Positions 50,398-58,991 of a DNA stretch of 64,000 nt are shown here, in pieces; within the stretch, counting starts at the first letter, position 1, and each line of letters starts with the position of its first letter. Position numbers and translations under genes: made by a program. Below the pieces are notes generated by a model. The model did not search any database. It was given only the letters and a program-made list of their open reading frames with translations, and was not told the DNA's origin. The DNA comes from an uncultured Bacteroidia bacterium (GTDB taxonomy: Bacteria > Bacteroidota > Bacteroidia > Bacteroidales > F082). The DNA lies in contig CACXXW010000006.1 of NCBI GenBank assembly GCA_902771635.1, positions 1 to 64,000 on the forward strand, in the 5' to 3' direction.

Positions 50398-50880
50398 TTA
50401 TAAACCAATCTGATATAAATCAGTTTTCAACAAATCATAGAAGGATTGCAACAGCAAAGTTTTATTCGGATTGGTCTTTTTGAAATAAATCGAAATATAC
50501 AATCGATAATCCTCCAATGGAGCAGAAGCATCATATTTTAGAATAGAATCGTCCGCGTGTTTTTCAAACCATCGGTCAAATAGTTTTCGCCTTTTTTCTT
50601 CCTTTCCGTCAACGCTGTCACATACCATAATCATAGCATTCTCTTCTTTTTCAAAGAAACGCCTCAAAATTTCCACTATTGTTGCAGAAATTCTATTGTC
50701 AACTAGATGTTTTTTTGTGGTTTCTGGCTCGAAACTAAAAGAATAGGTGTCGGGAAACTGGGGATAATAGGCAGATATATCAGCAAAATAGGCTCTATAC
50801 TTAATGCCGTCTTTGTTGACAAAAAAGTAAGTCAGTCCTTCTTGAACCAAATCATAAGGGAGTTGCGAGTTTAATTCCAT
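50398..50880 (-). CDS. DUF6169-like protein, 160 aa
   Basis: Soluble protein with LTYFFVNKDGIKYRAYFADISAYYPQFP, TYSFSFEPE, ISATIVEILRRFFEKEENAMIMVCDSVDGKEEKRRKLFDRWFEKH and YRLYISIYFKKTN. This pattern (a KYR-Y-F-D-S strand and an EEKRRKLFDRWF helix) is one I associate with a Bacteroidota-only family of unknown function. Its start overlaps the end of a 49-residue frame by 29 bp, suggesting coupled translation. Function unknown; a toxin-antitoxin or effector-immunity arrangement is possible but unproven. Confidence 0.65.
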   Translation of the reverse strand: MELNSQLPYDLVQEGLTYFFVNKDGIKYRAYFADISAYYPQFPDTYSFSFEPETTKKHLVDNRISATIVEILRRFFEKEENAMIMVCDSVDGKEEKRRKLFDRWFEKHADDSILKYDASAPLEDYRLYISIYFKKTNPNKTLLLQSFYDLLKTDLYQIGL

Positions 50881-51001
50881 GCTCTTCTGCTGTTTTATTC
50901 ACATCACCTCCGTTTTGAATACACTCCCTCATTGCCTCTTTGTCTTCCAGCAATTTGATGAAGAAATTCTTGTTTTCTGTCTTTTTCATTTCCTTAATCA
51001 T
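50852..51001 (-). CDS. Small hypothetical protein, 49 aa
   Basis: MIKEMKKTENKNFFIKLLEDKEAMRECIQNGGD... ending EEHGIKLATPL. It is charged and helical, with a helix-turn-helix-like rhythm in the last 25 residues. Minus-strand TATTTTTG at 51014-51021 puts the transcription start a few bases before ATG 51001, so the mRNA is nearly leaderless. An in-frame ATG at 50989 is an alternative. It overlaps the next gene by 29 bp. Confidence 0.55.
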   Translation of the reverse strand: MIKEMKKTENKNFFIKLLEDKEAMRECIQNGGDVNKTAEEHGIKLATPL

Positions 51002-51013
51002 TTTATTTTGTGG

Positions 51014-51021
51014 CAAAAATA
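51014..51021 (-). promoter_or_regulatory. -7 element TATTTTTG
   Basis: Minus strand, 12 bp before ATG 51001 of the 49-residue gene. Confidence 0.5.
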
Positions 51022-51058
51022 CACATAATTTCCATATATGACAGGTTTTTCCAAAAAA

Positions 51059-51091
51059 TTCGGGGATACCTAACCAATAGGCATCCCCGAA
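51059..51091 (-). terminator. Terminator after tnaA
   Basis: TTCGGGGATACC - TAACCAATA - GGCATCCCCGAA, with TTTTTT following on the minus strand, 78 bp past the tnaA stop. The 51092-51168 stretch shows nothing else. Confidence 0.8.
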
Positions 51092-51168
51092 AAAGCTTGT
51101 CATATAGACTGTTTCCACCACACGTTGACCGTCGCAGGCTCAGCCTTGCAATGCGTGAAGCATTTACA

Positions 51169-52509
51169 TTATCCCAAACGCTTGAATTGGCAGGTGAAGT
51201 GGCGCATCAGCTCGGCTTCCCAAGTGATTTCGAGACCGCGCTTGATGCTGTCGCGACGGTCGTACACATTCTTCAATGCAGCAGCAATCACGTCCATGTG
51301 GTTATTGGTGTAAACACGGCGTGGGATGCATAGACGCACAAAGTCGTTGCCACCGAAACGGTTCTGACGGGTGACCGGGTCGCGGTCAGCCAAAACATAA
51401 CCGATTTCGCAGGCACGGATGCCAGCTTCAAGATAGAGTTCGCAAGTCAGCGTTTGGGCCGGGAACTCTTCCTTAGGAATCTGAGTCAACACCTTGTCGG
51501 CATCAACGAAGATGGCGTGACCACCAGCAGGACGCTGGTAAGGAATGCCGTACTCATCGAGCTTAGCAGCGAGGTAGTGGACTTGCTTAATGCGGGTCTC
51601 GACCATGTCGAATTCAATGTTTTCCTTCAAACCGACAGCCAGAGCGTCCATATCGCGGCCGTTCATACCGCCATAGGTCAAGAAGCCCTCAAAGGGGATG
51701 CAGAACAACTTGGCACCTTCGTACCAATCTTTCTTGTTGGTAGCGATAAAGCCGCCCATGTTGACGAGACCGTCCTTCTTGGCAGACATCGTCATTGAAT
51801 CGGCATAGCTGAACATTTCAAGAGCAATCTCGCGGAGAGTCTTGTTCTCATAACCCTTCTCACGGGTCTTGATGAAGTAGGCGTTCTCAATGAAACGGGC
51901 GCTGTCGATGTTGACCGGCACACCATATTTGTGGCAGAGTTCACAGGTTTCGCGGATGTTCTGCATGCTTACAGGCTGACCGCCAACGGTGTTGTTCGTC
52001 ACGGTGAGAACCATAAACGGCACATTGCCCTTGTTCTCTTTCAGCACTTTCTCAAGCTTCTCGAGGCTGACATTGCCCTTGAAGGGGACTTCAAGTTGTG
52101 TATCGTAGGCCTCAGGCACGGTGACATCGATGGCGAAAGCCTTACGGCTCTCAATGTGACCCTTAGTAGTATCGAAGTGGGCATTGCCAGGCACAACCAT
52201 ACCAGGCTTCACGAGGTAGCTGAACAGCACATTCTCGGCTGCACGGCCTTGGTGGGTGGGGATGACATACTCGAAACCAGTGAGTTCGGTGATGGTGTCC
52301 TTCATGTGGTAGAACGAGCGGGCGCCGCCGTAGCTCTCATCGCCCTGCATCATAGCGGCCCACTGACGGTCACTCATGGCGCCAGTACCGCTATCGGTCA
52401 GCAAGTCGATGTAGACATAGTCGCTCTTCAGCATAAATACATTCTGGTGGGCTTCGTTGAGCCACTTCTCGCGTTGTTCGCGGGTGGATTTCTTAATGGG
52501 TTCAACCAT
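51169..52509 (-). CDS. tnaA: Tryptophanase
   Basis: PLP enzyme splitting tryptophan to indole, pyruvate and ammonia, 446 residues. YIDLLTDSGTGAMSDRQWAAMM and TPTHQGRAAENVLFS-type motifs, PLP lysine in SMTMSAKKDGLVNMGG, SFYH and GGHAIFVDADKV. Two positions separate it from tyrosine phenol-lyase: HFDTT has Asp (Thr in TPL), and RACEIGY has Ile where TPL has the phenol-binding Arg. Both say tryptophanase. A 135-nt leader with a possible 19-residue peptide precedes it. Confidence 0.94.
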   Translation of the reverse strand: MVEPIKKSTREQREKWLNEAHQNVFMLKSDYVYIDLLTDSGTGAMSDRQWAAMMQGDESYGGARSFYHMKDTITELTGFEYVIPTHQGRAAENVLFSYLVKPGMVVPGNAHFDTTKGHIESRKAFAIDVTVPEAYDTQLEVPFKGNVSLEKLEKVLKENKGNVPFMVLTVTNNTVGGQPVSMQNIRETCELCHKYGVPVNIDSARFIENAYFIKTREKGYENKTLREIALEMFSYADSMTMSAKKDGLVNMGGFIATNKKDWYEGAKLFCIPFEGFLTYGGMNGRDMDALAVGLKENIEFDMVETRIKQVHYLAAKLDEYGIPYQRPAGGHAIFVDADKVLTQIPKEEFPAQTLTCELYLEAGIRACEIGYVLADRDPVTRQNRFGGNDFVRLCIPRRVYTNNHMDVIAAALKNVYDRRDSIKRGLEITWEAELMRHFTCQFKRLG

Positions 52510-52560
52510 CTTGATTTTCCACGCTTCTGCAAATGGTCTTCTTCCTAAAGAAAGGAAGTT

Positions 52561-52620
52561 TCAGAACCTATCGCGTTCCTTGATGTTCAGGTAAACCATA
52601 TTACCAAAGAGGTGGGGCAT
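52561..52620 (-). CDS. Candidate tnaA leader peptide, 19 aa
   Basis: An ATG frame MPHLFGNMVYLNIKERDRF within the tnaA leader, starting about 25 nt after the predicted transcription start and stopping 51 nt before the tnaA ATG. A hairpin (CTTCCT-TTCTTT-AGGAAG) lies between. Position is like TnaC of Escherichia coli, but there is no Trp codon and no sequence similarity. Could be chance. Confidence 0.35.
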   Translation of the reverse strand: MPHLFGNMVYLNIKERDRF

Positions 52621-52650
52621 ATCAATAATAAGGTGCTTTCAAAAACGGTT

Positions 52651-52680
52651 CAAAGATACGAAGTTTTTTTGGTATCGCAA
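52651..52680 (-). promoter_or_regulatory. tnaA promoter TTG-N19-TATCTTTG
   Basis: Minus strand: TTG at 52680-52678 and TATCTTTG at 52658-52651 with 19-bp spacing, matching the Bacteroidota consensus. Leader about 135 nt. Confidence 0.7.
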
Positions 52681-52702
52681 GCAGTTTCAGTAAGTTTTTT
52701 CC

Positions 52703-52710
52703 TATTTTTG
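52703..52710 (+). promoter_or_regulatory. -7 element TATTTTTG
   Basis: 17 bp before ATG 52728. Confidence 0.5.
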
Positions 52711-52727
52711 CTCCAAATTTAAACTGT

Positions 52728-53828
52728 ATGAAAAAACTACTTCTCACTCTCCTTGTCTGCCTTATGACAACATCTGCTTTTGCGGGGAGCATCCTAATCG
52801 AAGGCTTTGAATACGGCAACCATGATTTCGAGTCTCCCATCGGTTGGATTTGCGATGACAACTCGTGGCTTTGTGGCTATCTCGAAAAAGACCACAACCG
52901 CGCCCCACACACGGGCAACTGGTACGTCTTCACCGACGATGATGAAGCCTGGATGTTCATGCCCATGTACCTGATACCGACCATGCGTTATCGTTTCAGC
53001 ACCTGGGCCATCACCGACGGTCAATACAATCTTTCATTATGGGCTGGCTCTGCTCCCAATCCCGAGTCGATGAATCATCATTTCCACTCCAAAGCCATCA
53101 GCAGCCAACAATATATGAAGGTTTCCGCCTATGTTGAAGAGATACCAGAAGGTTGTGAATACATTGGCATCTGCGCCACCAAACTTCAAGGTGGCAGTTT
53201 CCTTACCATCGATGACATCGAGGTCGATATGGTGGAACAATACACCTTTGAAGCCCAAGCCATTACGGGCGACACTGCCATGTATCCTGGCACGCAAGCT
53301 GTCTTCCGCTTCCTCATCCACAACATAGGCTATGACCCAGTTGATGTCACCGTACACCCTTCAAACGAGTATTTCACCGATTTCAGTTTCTACTCGAACG
53401 GCGTCAGTGCCACCACCTTCCCCACCCAGCCCGATGAAACCGTGAGGGTGACCGTCTACGCCACATTGCGTCCCGAAATTGAACCAGGCACAGTGGCTTG
53501 GTTGGACATCAATATGACCATCCCATGCAATTGCAATACGGCCATGGTCACATTTTGGGTGACACCTTTGGATATCACGCACCTTGAAGATAACAACACA
53601 TCGGTAATCAACGTATTCCCGAATCCCACCACGGACTATGTGACCATCGAAGCGGAAGATCTACAGGAAGTGGCTCTGTTGGACATGACAGGAAAAACCC
53701 TCAGCAGCATGGCTACCAAGGGCAATTCCATTCGTCTTGACGTCAGTGGTCTGAAAGCCGGCGTTTACTTCATTTCCGCCAAAACATGCTCCACTTCTTC
53801 CTTCGTAAAGTCGATCTTGAAGATGTGA
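52728..53828 (+). CDS. Secreted choice-of-anchor/T9SS sorting-domain protein
   Basis: 366 residues, signal peptide MKKLLLTLLVCLMTTSAFAG. A choice-of-anchor-type lectin-like sandwich (about 25-170: LIEGFEYGNHDFESPIGWICDD...AWMFMPMYLIPTMRYRFSTWAI...FLTIDDIEVDMV), an Ig-like region (about 175-285), and a T9SS type A sorting domain (NVFPNPTTDYVTIEAEDLQEVALLDMTGKTL...GLKAGVYFISA...FVKSILKM). Exported to the surface; ligand unknown. Its last 64 bp overlap the convergent PLP-enzyme gene. Confidence 0.85.
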   Translation: MKKLLLTLLVCLMTTSAFAGSILIEGFEYGNHDFESPIGWICDDNSWLCGYLEKDHNRAPHTGNWYVFTDDDEAWMFMPMYLIPTMRYRFSTWAITDGQYNLSLWAGSAPNPESMNHHFHSKAISSQQYMKVSAYVEEIPEGCEYIGICATKLQGGSFLTIDDIEVDMVEQYTFEAQAITGDTAMYPGTQAVFRFLIHNIGYDPVDVTVHPSNEYFTDFSFYSNGVSATTFPTQPDETVRVTVYATLRPEIEPGTVAWLDINMTIPCNCNTAMVTFWVTPLDITHLEDNNTSVINVFPNPTTDYVTIEAEDLQEVALLDMTGKTLSSMATKGNSIRLDVSGLKAGVYFISAKTCSTSSFVKSILKM

Positions 53829-55057
53829 TTGGGCTTCAAATGGTAGAGTCCATGCTCAGTGTGGAAGCGCTTCTCGCCGCCACCCGTAATGTTGAGCATA
53901 ATCACCTCATCCGCTTTTACTAGGCCCTTTTCTACCGCCTGCTGCAATGAGGCAGTGGCTACGGCTGCGGCATGGTAGATGTCGATGCCCTCGGTTTCCT
54001 CAAACAAGGCCTTTGCGGCATTGGCTTCATCGTTGCTGACCGCAAGAATGTCGCCATTAGTGTCTTTCAATGCATCATATAGGCCACCAGCGAGGCTATA
54101 AGGCGGTTTGCGGTTGGAAAGCACGGGGGCACAGATTTCGGCTGCGTCTTTGCGGGCTTGATCGGCATCGTAAGGAAGCATGGCGCGTGAATCAGCGCGC
54201 CAAGCGTCATACATCGGCACAAAAGGTTTGTTCTGCGACACAATTAATCGGGCTTTATTCGATCCAAAACGACCATCACCGATGAAACGCAAATTGGCTT
54301 CCCATGCAGCAATGGCACCTGTACCGCTACCCACGGCTTGGAAATAGAAGTCAGGCGTACGACCGATGAAAGTTGTGGCCGACATCATCGTGGTGCTCAT
54401 GCCATCGCGGCGAGCAATGTTCTTGGCACCGCCTTCAGCCAAATAGCCTTCCATTTCACATACCACATTCGAAAGATTGATGGCATCAAAATAATCGCTG
54501 CCCGACTCAGTGGTGATGAGTTTTACGCAATCATTCAGCGGCTTGTCAAACCATAAAGCTTTGATATTGTCTTGCGGCACACAAAGCAAGAGCTTGATGC
54601 CGTTGTCGGAACACACCTTGGCAAAAGCTCGGGCGGTATTGCCAGCAGACGCCACTACCAACACCTTGTCTTTCAGTTCTTCACCCAAACGAGCACATAC
54701 CGAATAGGCCTCCATTTCCTTGAAGGAGCAGGTGGTCATGCGGGCATTGCGCTCAGGCCACCAACCATTAAAAGTGATATATAGATTATTCAAACCCAAA
54801 CGCTTGGCTAAGCCTTCGCTTTTATAAGTGATAGGCTCTGACGGATTTTTTAGCATTGTTTTGATAGGAAGCCAATCTGCGTAACGGTACAAACCCAAGC
54901 AGGCACCTTCCTTCACTTCAAGCTGCTTTTTCTCATAGACAGGGCGCACCATACTCGGCTTGTCGCATTGCTTGTCATCCAAAGTCCAACCCTGGTCATC
55001 GAAGACACGACCTGTAGCCACTGTCTGTAGCTGATATTTTGTAGGAGTGAAAATCAT
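53765..55057 (-). CDS. Threonine-synthase-fold PLP enzyme, probable cysteate synthase
   Basis: 430 residues from ATG 55057. PLP lysine in MTTCSFKEMEAYSVCARLG; ASAGNTARAFAKVCSDNG; FQAVGSGTGAIAAWEANLR; MLNITGGGEKRF. The N-terminal pattern TPTKYQLQTVATGRVFDDQGWTLDD...LYRYADWLPI is that of the cysteate synthase branch. That enzyme makes L-cysteate from O-phosphoserine and sulfite: coenzyme M synthesis in methanogens, sulfonolipid synthesis in Bacteroidota. No acyltransferase or reductase of the sulfonolipid pathway is adjacent. Threonine synthase is the alternative. -7 element 28 bp upstream. Confidence 0.75.
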   Translation of the reverse strand: MIFTPTKYQLQTVATGRVFDDQGWTLDDKQCDKPSMVRPVYEKKQLEVKEGACLGLYRYADWLPIKTMLKNPSEPITYKSEGLAKRLGLNNLYITFNGWWPERNARMTTCSFKEMEAYSVCARLGEELKDKVLVVASAGNTARAFAKVCSDNGIKLLLCVPQDNIKALWFDKPLNDCVKLITTESGSDYFDAINLSNVVCEMEGYLAEGGAKNIARRDGMSTTMMSATTFIGRTPDFYFQAVGSGTGAIAAWEANLRFIGDGRFGSNKARLIVSQNKPFVPMYDAWRADSRAMLPYDADQARKDAAEICAPVLSNRKPPYSLAGGLYDALKDTNGDILAVSNDEANAAKALFEETEGIDIYHAAAVATASLQQAVEKGLVKADEVIMLNITGGGEKRFHTEHGLYHLKPNHIFKIDFTKEEVEHVLAEMK

Positions 55058-55085
55058 TGTCTTTCTATTTTTGCTTTTCAAGCTG

Positions 55086-55093
55086 CAAAGATA
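55086..55093 (-). promoter_or_regulatory. -7 element TATCTTTG
   Basis: Minus strand, 28 bp before ATG 55057; supports that start over 55081. Confidence 0.5.
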
Positions 55094-55153
55094 GAAAAAA
55101 GTAAAAATATAGATAGTAAATATCTTTACTAAATATCAGAGTCCTATAATACT

Positions 55154-58100
55154 TTAATCCAACTTGTCCATTTGCTTAAACATCAGCAGGAAACGGGAGG
55201 CATCATCGCCAGTTTGTGCTTTGAAGGTATAGGAAGGTGAGGCAAGTAGGTCAACTTCGGAGCCAGTTTGCTTGTCCAAAAGGTGGAGATAATCCAAACG
55301 AAGGCTTTGGGCTTCCATTTTTAATGTATATTCCCCATCATGCTTGACCTCATAATTGAGCTCTACAATGGAATTATGATCAAGGACAAGCATCACGTAT
55401 GATTGCTGGTTGCGGGTAAAATAGAGTGAAAAAGAGCTGATTTTCGAGTCCATTAGAGGCATGCTGACTCCTTCATCCATTTTGATGCAAGCCTTCTCAT
55501 TACCTACACTGAAACAAAGATAGGCATCATTTGTTTCAGCTTTTTGCCCGACTTGTGGATTGAGCGTCACCGTTTGCCCTTCTGCATTGGCTTTGACCAA
55601 AAAACCACGACCTACAGGTACGACATTACTTGTGGTATATATCCAATTCTCACTATCGTCGAGATAATAGTAGCCATCGGAAACATGCTCCGTTTTCGAG
55701 AAGGTGATTTCATGTGTGGTTGGATTACCCAACAAGTTGAAGCCCTTCAAATTGGTATGGCTACCCTCATAATCCAGGCTGACAGTTTGGCTAAAATCCC
55801 CACTATTGAGTGTGCCCCTCATACGCAATGTAACGGTAGGATTGTGGGCGTAGAGATAGCCATTTCCGGCACTCAACGAGAAGTTGCCTGCCTTGTAGTT
55901 GATCCATTCAGCTTCACCATAGGAATAAAGGTCATAATCTGCAGTAGTCAACTCCGTTGCTGGATTATACGAGGCAAATGGAACTGCAATCGTGTACCAG
56001 CCACTATTTTCATTATACTCGCTAATGTATTTCTTGACAGTGGCCTGTACGCCCCCATTATGATGAACCAGTTGGCCTCCATCTTCGATGACCAATTGAC
56101 CGGCATCATTACAAGCAGCCGTTCCCGTAACAGTAAGCGTAGCTCCATTGTGAACGGTGTGTTTGTCGAAGTAGAACAAGTTGGCGATGGTTTCGCTTTC
56201 GGTATGATCGAATTCTTCGCTGCGAATGAAAAGGCAAACATCCTGCTGTCCTGAGGCATAGCAACTGAAAATAGGATTGCCACCGTTGGGATTATAACGA
56301 ATGATGTTGCGTGTGTTGGCTCCATTAGCTTTAATCGTGGCAGTGCCATTTGAGGCAACATTGATTGTCCATTGCCCATTGGCATCATTGTTAGCTTGGG
56401 TTTTCAGTTGATTAGCGGAGCTACTGGCAGCATAAAGGTAGCCACCTGTAGTATTCCATTGGGAATCAAAGAAAGTCCATGCACCGCTTTGTCCTCCTAG
56501 GGTCAATTCACAAACATTATCGCCGATACCTGCAATGACATTGTTGCTGATGGTCACCGACGCCGCCGAACGATTGTTGTTGTTTTGGGTGGTTCCCAAG
56601 GCTTTGCCCGCTGAGGTGTTCACAATGAGATACGTCCTTCCTGCAACTAGTTGGTCGGCTGAGGTTACGAGATAATACTTTTGTTCAAAAGGCATTCCCA
56701 CATAGACAAACACTGCGCCCACCGTAACATTACTAGCAGGCATCTCAAATTGGTTTTCCGTTACGGTGACAGCATTGCCCTGTGCATCAGTGACAATCCA
56801 ATGGTCAAGTTCGTAAGTTGCAGTTGGCGTAGCCGTCAAGGTGATGGTGGTCTCCTCAATGGCCTCCGTGAGACTAGCACTGATGCTGCCATTTTCAACT
56901 GGAGCAAGCGTAATGGTGTACAGTTGTTCCCATTGTGCATAAAGGGTCAAGTCGTCGAGCAAGGTGACAGTGGCTCCGTCAGCATAATAGTTGCCAGTGC
57001 CGTCAATAGCTGTGTTCCAACCTTCAAAAACGAAGCCTTCTCGCGTGAAGGCATTGTTCTGCAATGCCGTAGGCTCAAATTCGTTTACGATTTGGTCGTT
57101 CATCGTTCCAGAGCCGCCATTGGAGTTGAAATGGATGCTGTGGGTTTGTGTGGCATGTACCCGTTTATAAAGTTGAACAGGTTGCTGGTTGGTGTAAGTA
57201 CTTGATTGGAAATAACGGAAACGATTCTGTCCTGAATTATTATTGAACCGCATCACAGAAGTATTTGAGACTATTTTCACACTATTAGATTCATAAGATA
57301 GCGTGTTCAATGTAGGACTGGTGCCAAAATTGATTTTGTTACTACCTGAATTTCCATAAATATATTTTCCATTATTAGTGCCACCATTTATTTTTATGGA
57401 ATATCCACCTGACATTGGGGCTATGGTAACAAAGACAACACCATCATCTGCAATGGTGTTGTTTGAAATCGTTTTCGAGACATAACTATTCACGGCATCA
57501 ACCCCCGTCCAAACATAGCCTGTAGTAGTACTTTGTTCATAGACCAAAATGTATTCCCCGCTCCAATCCGTAGGCGCAGAGGTCACTTTCACAAAATCAC
57601 CATTGGCACTGCCTTGCACGAAGGTAGCCATCACGGTCACGTTGAAAGCAGGCATGACAAATCTGTTGTCGCTAACATTGACCGTGGTGTTCATGTCGCC
57701 TGTCTTGAAGACATACCATGAATAGAGACTGTAGCCATTGTTGGGCGTGGCTGTCAAAGTAATGGTCATGCCCGACCTCGCACTCGTTTCAGAAGCTGTT
57801 ATCGTGCCATGACTAACATTGCCCAAAGTGATGTCATAATAGTTGTTATTCTCCACAAAGGTCGCACTGACCGTGACGGCATAGCCAGGCATGGTGAAAG
57901 TGCCGTTGCTGCTCACCGTGACCGTAGTGTTGGGACTGCCCGTTTTGTACACGTTATAGGCGCCAACCATATATCCCGGATCAGGCGTGGCGGTAATGGA
58001 CACCGTACTCCCTTCAATAGCGCTCTCAGGTGCCGACACGCTGCCGTGTGACAGCCCAGTAACGCAGGTAATATTATAAGATACACCACCTTGCCAGTTC

Positions 58101-58870
58101 GGATCCCAAATCATGCGGGCATACTCCGGATGGTCAATGAAAGGATTGCGGTTGTTCTGATAGCCATAAACAGCGTTGTTACGAGCAATTTCCTTGTCAC
58201 TCACAGGGTCTTCATCGCTCCAACGCAGCAACATAGTCATGGCCCAAGGCAGAATTTCTGACTTGTTGGTCATGCCACTCGTACCCCAATCGCTATCCTC
58301 GCTGTAATACCGCACACTCATGTAGAAATAACCACGGGCAATGTCACCTTTGTACTCATCTATAGGTTCAAACACTCGACCTGTATAGCCTGAAGTAACG
58401 CAAGGCCCCAACTTGGAACCATTGCCCGAAGTATAAATTGGACGGTTCACCTCACCGTATGGATAGTTGCTGCGTTGCCCATTGACAAAGCCATCGGTAG
58501 GATACACATGGAAGAGGTCGCTGCGGGGCGTCGTGCTCTCGTTGAACCAACTCTGCGGCCAAGTATGCTCTCGGTTCCAGCAGTCGCCTTCTAGTTCGTA
58601 TTCGCCACATATTCCAGTACTCGGACTGTACTCGATATTAGAATAGATGTCCCAAATCTTGCCGTTGGGCTTACAATCGGTGTAGGCAAAGGCATTGAGC
58701 AAACCATTATAGCTGACCACATGGTGGCCTTTGATGATATTGTGCAGAGCAATTTTCAATTCATCGCCAGTTTTACCATTGGCGTTGTTATAATAACCAT
58801 TTGGGATTTGCGCCCATAAGCCAAAGTTCGCCAAAACAAGCAAAACAAGGGTTGAAAATGTTTTCTTCAT
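55154..58870 (-). CDS. Large secreted endonuclease I protein with InlB-type repeats
   Basis: 1238 residues, signal peptide to LWAQIP. EndoI domain (about 22-270: NREHTWPQSWFNESTTPRSDLFHVYPTDGFVNGQ...NPFIDHPEYARMIWDPNWQGG). Two divergent InlB B-repeats follow (GLSHGSVSAPESAIEGSTVSITATPDPGY..., NVSHGTITASETSARSGMTITLTATPNNGY...), then a beta-sandwich. A classical InlB B-repeat (IHFNSNGGSGTM...FVFEGWNTAIDGTGNYY), a third divergent repeat and further sandwich regions come next. It ends SYTFKAQTGDDASRFLLMFKQMDKLD with no type A sorting domain, unlike the EndoI protein at 48741. Probably extracellular nuclease; anchoring unclear. Confidence 0.88.
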   Translation of the reverse strand: MKKTFSTLVLLVLANFGLWAQIPNGYYNNANGKTGDELKIALHNIIKGHHVVSYNGLLNAFAYTDCKPNGKIWDIYSNIEYSPSTGICGEYELEGDCWNREHTWPQSWFNESTTPRSDLFHVYPTDGFVNGQRSNYPYGEVNRPIYTSGNGSKLGPCVTSGYTGRVFEPIDEYKGDIARGYFYMSVRYYSEDSDWGTSGMTNKSEILPWAMTMLLRWSDEDPVSDKEIARNNAVYGYQNNRNPFIDHPEYARMIWDPNWQGGVSYNITCVTGLSHGSVSAPESAIEGSTVSITATPDPGYMVGAYNVYKTGSPNTTVTVSSNGTFTMPGYAVTVSATFVENNNYYDITLGNVSHGTITASETSARSGMTITLTATPNNGYSLYSWYVFKTGDMNTTVNVSDNRFVMPAFNVTVMATFVQGSANGDFVKVTSAPTDWSGEYILVYEQSTTTGYVWTGVDAVNSYVSKTISNNTIADDGVVFVTIAPMSGGYSIKINGGTNNGKYIYGNSGSNKINFGTSPTLNTLSYESNSVKIVSNTSVMRFNNNSGQNRFRYFQSSTYTNQQPVQLYKRVHATQTHSIHFNSNGGSGTMNDQIVNEFEPTALQNNAFTREGFVFEGWNTAIDGTGNYYADGATVTLLDDLTLYAQWEQLYTITLAPVENGSISASLTEAIEETTITLTATPTATYELDHWIVTDAQGNAVTVTENQFEMPASNVTVGAVFVYVGMPFEQKYYLVTSADQLVAGRTYLIVNTSAGKALGTTQNNNNRSAASVTISNNVIAGIGDNVCELTLGGQSGAWTFFDSQWNTTGGYLYAASSSANQLKTQANNDANGQWTINVASNGTATIKANGANTRNIIRYNPNGGNPIFSCYASGQQDVCLFIRSEEFDHTESETIANLFYFDKHTVHNGATLTVTGTAACNDAGQLVIEDGGQLVHHNGGVQATVKKYISEYNENSGWYTIAVPFASYNPATELTTADYDLYSYGEAEWINYKAGNFSLSAGNGYLYAHNPTVTLRMRGTLNSGDFSQTVSLDYEGSHTNLKGFNLLGNPTTHEITFSKTEHVSDGYYYLDDSENWIYTTSNVVPVGRGFLVKANAEGQTVTLNPQVGQKAETNDAYLCFSVGNEKACIKMDEGVSMPLMDSKISSFSLYFTRNQQSYVMLVLDHNSIVELNYEVKHDGEYTLKMEAQSLRLDYLHLLDKQTGSEVDLLASPSYTFKAQTGDDASRFLLMFKQMDKLD

Positions 58871-58897
58871 GATAATAGCCTATTTTCAAATTGTAGG

Positions 58898-58905
58898 CAA
58901 AGATA
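58898..58905 (-). promoter_or_regulatory. -7 element TATCTTTG
   Basis: Minus strand, 27 bp before ATG 58870. Confidence 0.5.
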
Positions 58906-58937
58906 TGGATTATTTTGGATTCATAGTCCTCATAAGC

Positions 58938-58968
58938 AAAAAAAGGGCGGCAACTCAAGTTGCCGCCC
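58938..58968 (-). terminator. Terminator of the exbB-exbD operon
   Basis: GGGCGGCAACT-TG-AGTTGCCGCCC followed by TTTTTTT on the minus strand. Confidence 0.88.
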
Positions 58969-58991
58969 TTCCTATTGACAGATGAAAACAA

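Noticed and set aside
51169..52509. Tyrosine phenol-lyase instead of tryptophanase
   Set aside because: The phenol-binding Arg is Ile (RACEIGY) and the Asp of HFDTT is the tryptophanase residue.
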